Assembly (NCBI GenBank): GCA_021821045.1
Contig: JAKACW010000004.1
Span: forward strand, 45,410 to 109,409
DNA: 64,000 bases
Source of the DNA: Pseudomonadota bacterium
Lineage (GTDB): Bacteria; Pseudomonadota; Gammaproteobacteria; JAADHS01
Direction of reading: 5' to 3'
The notes below the pieces were generated by a model that ran no database searches, had not been told where the DNA came from, and saw nothing but the letters and a program-made list of their open reading frames with translations. Positions 59,543 through 64,000 of the stretch are shown piece after piece. A program made the position numbers and the translations under genes. The number at the start of each line of letters is the position of its first letter. Within the stretch, counting starts at the first letter, position 1.

Positions 59543-60418
59543 ATGCTGGTCCTCGGATTCGCGGAGTTTGAACACCAGGCCAAAGCCCTCGCCGAGCAAC
59601 TCCATTGCCCTTACAAACGGGTTGATGTTCACCGTTTTCCCGACGGCGAAGCGCTCGTGAAGGTGCCCGCCATGCTGCCCGGTCATGTGATCATTTGCCG
59701 CAGCTTGAATCAACCGGACGCCAAACTGATCGAACTGTTGCTAACCATCGCCGCGGCGCGCGAGCACGGCGCGGACAAGGTCACCTTGGTGGCGCCGTAC
59801 CTGTGCTATCTGCGCCAAGACAAGGCGTTCAACCCCGGCGAAGCGGTGAGTCAGAAAATCATCGGCAAGTTTCTAGCGGACCAAATCGATGAACTGGTGT
59901 CGGTCGATGCCCACCTGCACCGGGTGACCCATCTGCAGCTCGCCGTGCCCTGCCGGCGGGCAGTGAATCTGTCGGCGGTACCGTTGATGGTCAGTTTTCT
60001 GCGCGACAATTTGGACAACCCGATTTTGATCGGCCCGGACCGCGAGTCGGAACAGTGGGTCGCGGCACTGGCCAAGGCGCGCAACCTCGATTATATCGTT
60101 TGCCACAAACAACGCCTGGGGGATCGCCGGGTGCACGTCGCGCTGCCGGAAAGCGCCGACGTGACAAAACGCGAAGCCGTGATTGTCGACGATATGATCA
60201 CCACCGGCCATACCGTAATGGAAGCGGCGCGGGCCCTGCTCGCCGCCGGCGCGGCGAAAGTGCACTGTCTCGTCACTCATCCGCTGTTCGTCGACGAGGC
60301 GGACACGTTATTGCACGAAGCCGGCGTGGCGCAGATTTGGAGCACCGACAGCGTCACCCACTCAACGAATGCCATCGCCCTGGCGCCGCTGCTGGCCCAG
60401 GCGATCAAGCAAAGTTAG
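59543..60418 (+). CDS. PRPP synthetase-like (ribose-phosphate diphosphokinase family)
   Basis: The 291-residue protein is a short PRPP synthetase homologue: KRVDVHRFPDGEALVKVP, RQDKAFNPGEAVSQK, VSVDAHLHRVTH (metal-binding His), a KQR catalytic loop (CHKQRLG) and the PRPP-binding motif VIVDDMITTGHTV. The ribose-5-phosphate loop TTGHT differs from the bacterial DTAGT and resembles the archaeal STGGT type, as does the length. Housekeeping prs is about 315 residues and usually lies near ispE/lolB, so this is probably an extra, specialised copy. It follows the AMP phosphorylase-like gene; a GAGAGAG ribosome site precedes its ATG. Confidence 0.82.
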   Translation: MLVLGFAEFEHQAKALAEQLHCPYKRVDVHRFPDGEALVKVPAMLPGHVIICRSLNQPDAKLIELLLTIAAAREHGADKVTLVAPYLCYLRQDKAFNPGEAVSQKIIGKFLADQIDELVSVDAHLHRVTHLQLAVPCRRAVNLSAVPLMVSFLRDNLDNPILIGPDRESEQWVAALAKARNLDYIVCHKQRLGDRRVHVALPESADVTKREAVIVDDMITTGHTVMEAARALLAAGAAKVHCLVTHPLFVDEADTLLHEAGVAQIWSTDSVTHSTNAIALAPLLAQAIKQS

Positions 60419-60427
60419 ATCGGTTGC

Positions 60428-61087
60428 ATGCCGTTTTCGCCGCTGCATCTTGTTTTACTCATTATCCTGCTGGCGGTCCTCATCGCGATCGTTCAAGTCG
60501 GCGTCTTGAGCATCGCGCTGGAACGGCTCGGTCTGTCGCCCGAAGCGGGCATGACGGTGCTGTTCGCGTCGCTGTTCGGCAGCATGATCAATCTGCCACT
60601 GTTTCGCATGAAGACGTCGGCACCGGACCTGCCCGTCACCCAACGCTGGCCCGGCCTGCTGCGGCCGCCGCTGCCGCCCTTTAGCGCCGAAACCTTAGTG
60701 GCCGTGAACGTCGGCGGCTGCCTCATTCCGTTTTCGCTGTGCCTGTACCTGTTGACCCACATTGATCTAGATTTGGCCACGGTTGTGGTCGCGGTAAGCG
60801 GCGTCAGCGCGGTCTGTTATTTCGCCAGCCGGCCGGTGCCCGGAATCGGCATCGGCATGCCGATATTTGTCGCGCCGATCACCGCCGCATTGCTGGGCGT
60901 ATTGCTGGATGGCGGCAACAGTGCGCCGCTGGCCTACATTGGGGGCACCTTGGGCGTCATCATCGGCGCGGATATTCTTCGCTTGGGCGCGATTCGAACC
61001 ATGGGCGCCCCGCTGGCCTCCATCGGAGGCGCGGGAACGTTCGACGGGATTTTCATTACGGGAATCGTCGCGGTGCTGTTGGCGTAA
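60428..61087 (+). CDS. DUF1614 membrane protein
   Basis: The 219-residue protein has about seven hydrophobic segments and the DUF1614 blocks FGSMINLP, VNVGGCLIPF, PVPGIGIGMPIFVAP and YIGGTLGVIIGADILRLG. The function is unknown; members are found next to nucleotide-metabolism or CO2-related genes in several bacteria. It lies nine bases after the PRPP synthetase-like gene and is probably co-transcribed with it. Confidence 0.82.
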   Translation: MPFSPLHLVLLIILLAVLIAIVQVGVLSIALERLGLSPEAGMTVLFASLFGSMINLPLFRMKTSAPDLPVTQRWPGLLRPPLPPFSAETLVAVNVGGCLIPFSLCLYLLTHIDLDLATVVVAVSGVSAVCYFASRPVPGIGIGMPIFVAPITAALLGVLLDGGNSAPLAYIGGTLGVIIGADILRLGAIRTMGAPLASIGGAGTFDGIFITGIVAVLLA

Positions 61088-61111
61088 TCGGGAGCGGGAG
61101 AGCGTCTTGCT

Positions 61112-61264
61112 GTGGGAGCGGATCATTCCGCGACTCTTCGCCCGACTCGTCTGCGGCGTCGATTCGCATCGCGGATGAATCCGCTACAACTGAGAGCGAC
61201 TCACCTGTGGGAGCGGTTTCTTACCGCGATTCTTCGCCGAGTCGATCGCGGAATGATCCGCTCC
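61112..61264. repeat. REP-like elements, four copies
   Basis: Forward copies at 61112-61136 and 61207-61232 alternate with reverse copies at about 61166-61187 and 61244-61264, giving two facing pairs. They occupy the region between the convergent DUF1614 and M48 peptidase genes and are likely transcript ends. Confidence 0.8.
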
Positions 61265-61271
61265 AACAAGA

Positions 61272-62096
61272 TCACTTCAAGGGAAAGACCGGGCGCTCGC
61301 CCTTGGCTTGGTAGTAAGGCATCATCTCATCGGCGAGTTTGGCGAGGGTTTCCTGCCGTTTGGCGGGCGCCGGGTGGGTGCTGAAAAACTCGAATTTTGA
61401 GCTGCCGCCCGAGTTCTTGCCCATCTTTTCCCACAACGTGGCGGCGGCGCGGGGATCGTAGCCCGCTTTGGCGGCAAGTTCGATGCCGATGCGATCCGCT
61501 TCGGTTTCCGCTTCGCGGCTATTGGGCAGCTTGATCGCCAGCGCGGCGGCCATCGAGGCGCCGGCCAACGCGAGCCCCTTGTTGTCCTGGGTCATGGCCA
61601 CGCCGGTTACCGCCAGATCCGTCGCCAGGGCTACGGACATCTTCTCGGCGGTGTGCGCCGATAGGGCGTGAGCGATTTCATGTCCCATGACCTGCGCGAT
61701 CTCGTCGTCCGTCGCATTGAGTTGGTCGATCAAACCGGTGTAGATCGCCATGCGCCCGCCGGCCATGCAAAAGGCATTGACGGTTTTCGGGTCGTCGATC
61801 ACCTTGACCGTCCACTCCCAGTCCGCCGTCTCGGGCCGGTACGCGACGGCATGGGGAATCAAGCGCTCGGTGATACGCCGCACGCGCTCGGTGACGGCGG
61901 GATTGTTGTCGATCTTGCCTTCCTTGTCCAAGGGCGCCAGCATGGCAACGTAGGCTTCGGCGGAGGCCGTGATGGCCTGCCCTTCGGAGACAATCATGAA
62001 CTGCCGCCGGCCGGTGACCGGATTGGTGGCGCACGCAACCGACACACCGATCATTGCCAGCCATACAAACCGTTTGAACCACACCGCCGCACCCAT
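61272..62096 (-). CDS. M48-family metalloprotease lipoprotein
   Basis: The 274-residue protein has a signal peptide with a lipobox (VSVACAT, Cys at about 22) and an M48 zinc-peptidase domain: MGHEIAHALSAHTAEK supplies the HExxH zinc ligands and EAETEADRIGIELAA the third ligand. It resembles LoiP/YggG and other envelope proteases of protein quality control. ATG 62096 is chosen, 19 codons after an upstream in-frame start, because it puts the signal peptide at the N-terminus; AAGGTC and GGAG lie just upstream. It ends in the REP cluster. It follows the hypothetical gene by 14 bp. Confidence 0.9.
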   Translation of the reverse strand: MGAAVWFKRFVWLAMIGVSVACATNPVTGRRQFMIVSEGQAITASAEAYVAMLAPLDKEGKIDNNPAVTERVRRITERLIPHAVAYRPETADWEWTVKVIDDPKTVNAFCMAGGRMAIYTGLIDQLNATDDEIAQVMGHEIAHALSAHTAEKMSVALATDLAVTGVAMTQDNKGLALAGASMAAALAIKLPNSREAETEADRIGIELAAKAGYDPRAAATLWEKMGKNSGGSSKFEFFSTHPAPAKRQETLAKLADEMMPYYQAKGERPVFPLK

Positions 62097-62110
62097 GACC
62101 TTGCTGCTCC

Positions 62111-62542
62111 TTAATGCTTCACGCCAAACATGGACGAGTAGTCGCCATACCAAAGGATGTAATCGTTGGCGCCAACCCGCTGCACCAGCCGGCCGTAGAA
62201 GACGTTGCCGCCCTGCCCTGGGTAGAACAGCCGCGTGTTGACATGAAGCGCGTTGGCCGCCACGTTGGAAGCGCGCACTTCGTAATCGGCGTTGACTTGG
62301 TTGTCCTGCAACAACTCGATGTTGTCTTCTTTGAGCAGGGTGTTGAGCCGGGCCAGCACCAGATCCAAATCGCCGCGCAGGGTGCGCTGCACTCCCAACG
62401 TGCGGCGCATCTCATCGGTCAAGGGCACCGCCTTCATGGAAATCAGCAGCTGTCGTAACCGATCCAAAGCACGAAAGTCCGGATCGACAAACGAAAAAAT
62501 ATTGCGGCCTTCAAACCGGGTCTGCAAATAGCGTGCGTCCAT
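62111..62542 (-). CDS. Hypothetical protein, 143 residues
   Basis: I do not recognise the family. The protein has no signal peptide or membrane segment. The N-terminal half is helical (LDRLRQLLISM, LDLVLARLNTLLKED). The C-terminal half is rich in aromatic residues and strands (NTRLFYPGQGGNVFYGRLVQRVGANDYILWYGDYSSMFGVKH). A very strong Shine-Dalgarno (GGAGGT) lies three bases before the ATG, so it is expressed. It lies 14 bp upstream of the M48 protease lipoprotein on the same strand and may be its partner. An upstream REP element separates it from the TPR gene. Confidence 0.7.
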   Translation of the reverse strand: MDARYLQTRFEGRNIFSFVDPDFRALDRLRQLLISMKAVPLTDEMRRTLGVQRTLRGDLDLVLARLNTLLKEDNIELLQDNQVNADYEVRASNVAANALHVNTRLFYPGQGGNVFYGRLVQRVGANDYILWYGDYSSMFGVKH

Positions 62543-62640
62543 GCGACCTCCGAAGATTCTGCGGGGGAATTTTGCGAATGGGATTTTAGCACGAACGCCG
62601 ATGGACGAGCCAAAGGTTGGCGTCGCGGTGAAGGCAATCG

Positions 62641-62703
62641 CGCAAGGAATGCGCTCCCACAGTTTGAGGCAAGTTCCTGTGGGAGCGGATTATTCCGCGA
62701 TTC
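62641..62703. repeat. REP-like elements, one full and one partial
   Basis: A full forward copy lies at 62679-62703 (GTGGGAGCGG...CCGCGATTC) and a degenerate inverted half copy (GGAATGCGCTCCCAC) at about 62646-62660. They lie between the hypothetical gene and the TPR protein. Confidence 0.75.
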
Positions 62704-62739
62704 TTCGTCGCGCCCGCGGAAAGATTCGATCCCGCAAAG

Positions 62740-64000
62740 CTATCTGGCCTTGATCCGCACTTCGGCTAGGCGCTTTTCGGCGTAGGCCAGCAGCGTGGTG
62801 GGAAGTGATGAAGAATTGACCGCTTGCGCGTACGCCATGGAAGCCGCGTGCCACTGCTGGGTGGATTCCAGCGCCAATCCCAGCCCCAGCCACCAGCGGC
62901 CTTCCGCCGGTCGTTTGGCCAGGGCCACGCGGTAGGCGGACGCGGATTCGTTGAAACGGCCCTGACGCTGATACAACACGGCCAGCGTGGCCATGAAATC
63001 GGGATTCTCGACACCCTTTGCCTTGTGCTGCTCCAACAAGCGCAGCGCCTTCTCCTCCAGGCCCATGTCGACGTAGATGCGGCTCAGTGCCTGGGCGAGT
63101 TGATCATTAAAGCCGCCCGCTCGCTCGCCGTCTTCCAGAACCGATTGGGCTTCGAGAATGCGCTGCTGGCTCATTAGCAGACCCGCCAACGCCAGTCGGG
63201 CCGCGCTGTGTTCCGGCTGTTGTTCAACGGCCGCGCGCAAACGTTCTTCGCCCTCGGCCATACGATTGCGATTGAGGTAGTCGACGCCTTTGCGGTAGGC
63301 ACGGTCGGCCAGTACGCCGGCCCCCGCCTCCTTCGCGGCGCCATGCTCCACCGGGGCAACCGCGGCGAGCACCAGCGGCTCGTCGGCTTTAACCGGTTCA
63401 TCGGCGCCCTTGTCGTGAGCGGTTTCTGCGCCGGCAGTCTCGAGTTGATCTTTCGGTGCGCTCGGGGCCGCGGGATTTGCGTCGGTGTTGTTCGACTTTT
63501 GCGGCGCGGCTTTAGGTGACGCTTTCGGCAACCCGACCGGCTTCGCCTTGGTCGCGGTCGGTTTGGCGACGGACTTTTTGTCGACGAGCGCAACGTCCGC
63601 CATCGGCAACGCCGGCGCCGGGGTCGTCGCGGCGGGAGCGGAAGATTCGCTTTCGGCGACAACCGTCGGAGGCACACTCTGATCCGGCGTCACTTTCATC
63701 GCACTCGGCGGCTCCGCTGCAGACCCGGCTGTCATGGTCGTTGACTCTGCGTCCTCAGCAAGCGCCGCGCTGGCCGTGGGCATCGGCGGCAAATCCGAAA
63801 TGACCGGCAGCGGCGCCCCCACGACGGACGGCGGCGGAACCGCAGGAGCAACATCGGCGGTCACGGTCTCAGGCGGGATCGTGACTTGCTCCACCGCAAT
63901 GGGTTCTGCCATCTCCGGAGCAGCAGCGACTTCCACCGGATCCAACGCTAAGGCGTCCTGCGCTTCAGGCGTATGCGCCTCGACTATCGGCGCGTCCGCT
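62740..64000 (-). CDS. TPR-repeat protein, MshN-like, 5' end outside window
   Basis: The minus-strand frame is open to the right edge, so the N-terminus is missing; about 420 residues are visible. The first about 210 residues are low-complexity (Pro, Ala, Val, Thr, Glu, Lys). The C-terminal half (from VDYLNRNRMAEGEERLRAAVEQQPEH onward) contains about five TPR-like helical pairs, including ARLALAGLLMSQQRILEAQSVL, DFMATLAVLYQRQGRFNESASAYRVAL and WWLGLGLALESTQQWHAASMAYAQAV. This layout and the final LGLGLAL region resemble MSHA/type IV pilus biogenesis protein MshN, but no other msh gene is visible, so the name is tentative. The downstream REP element may end the transcript. Confidence 0.65.
   Translation of the reverse strand, partial: ADAPIVEAHTPEAQDALALDPVEVAAAPEMAEPIAVEQVTIPPETVTADVAPAVPPPSVVGAPLPVISDLPPMPTASAALAEDAESTTMTAGSAAEPPSAMKVTPDQSVPPTVVAESESSAPAATTPAPALPMADVALVDKKSVAKPTATKAKPVGLPKASPKAAPQKSNNTDANPAAPSAPKDQLETAGAETAHDKGADEPVKADEPLVLAAVAPVEHGAAKEAGAGVLADRAYRKGVDYLNRNRMAEGEERLRAAVEQQPEHSAARLALAGLLMSQQRILEAQSVLEDGERAGGFNDQLAQALSRIYVDMGLEEKALRLLEQHKAKGVENPDFMATLAVLYQRQGRFNESASAYRVALAKRPAEGRWWLGLGLALESTQQWHAASMAYAQAVNSSSLPTTLLAYAEKRLAEVRIKAR

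Overview
The window is chromosomal DNA from a GC-rich gammaproteobacterium. Evidence is the gene content and order: rnhB-dnaE-accA-tilS, the ybbP-ybbA/tesA divergent pair, rluD-pgeF near bamD, sucCD-nadE-glnB and ssb/uvrA divergent blocks, two-membrane envelope genes (bamD, a LolA-like protein, an outer-membrane protein), and REP-like repeats. The ilvB-ilvN-ilvC-psd-pssA-leuA order recalls free-living methylotrophic, sulfur-oxidising or nitrifying lineages, but I cannot name the order or genus. I saw no rRNA, tRNA, prophage, transposase or CRISPR array. The genes are tightly packed and almost all look intact.

Region by region. 1-8.3 kb: tilS (cut by the window edge), accA, dnaE and rnhB on the minus strand, interrupted by two plus-strand response regulators with ANTAR RNA-binding output domains. 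8.4-15.7 kb: a glycerol/sugar-phosphate group (FGGY kinase, membrane diguanylate cyclase, glycerophosphodiesterase, short GlpD-like oxidase, fused aldolase/short-chain dehydrogenase). 15.9-21.2 kb: ettA, a substrate-binding lipoprotein paired with a histidine kinase, and a small DUF2892 membrane protein. 21.2-29.2 kb: rimI, a family-4 uracil-DNA glycosylase, and the branched-chain amino acid/phospholipid operon. leuA is preceded by a leucine-rich leader peptide, and the psd-like gene has lost its key catalytic positions. 29.4-38.3 kb: MIF-type tautomerase, a probable pseudo-hydrolase, a methyltransferase, ybbPA/tesA, a PLP enzyme and envelope proteins.

38.3-50.8 kb: def, an ACT-domain regulator, pgeF, rluD, a FapA-like protein with a triplicated N-terminal module, bamD, glnB, nadE, sucDC, ssb and a YajR-like MFS transporter. 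50.8-64 kb: uvrA, pyroglutamyl peptidase, an RsuA-type pseudouridine synthase, DUF1631, an archaeal-style pair of AMP phosphorylase-like and PRPP synthetase-like enzymes with a DUF1614 membrane protein, an M48 metalloprotease lipoprotein, and a TPR protein resembling MshN that runs off the right edge.

Two families of short palindromic repeats are scattered between genes. One is a REP-like family with core GTGGGAGCGG...CCGCGATTC. It forms a 97-bp tandem array of nearly four units at 55.25-55.62 kb. The other is a GGGGGTCAGACCCCC family, clustered at 13.5 and 41.1 kb. The observations most worth following up are the degenerate phosphatidylserine decarboxylase in the ilv-pss-leu operon, the phosphorylation-incompetent ANTAR regulator, the triple FapA module, the AMP phosphorylase/PRPP synthetase pair and the leuA leader.
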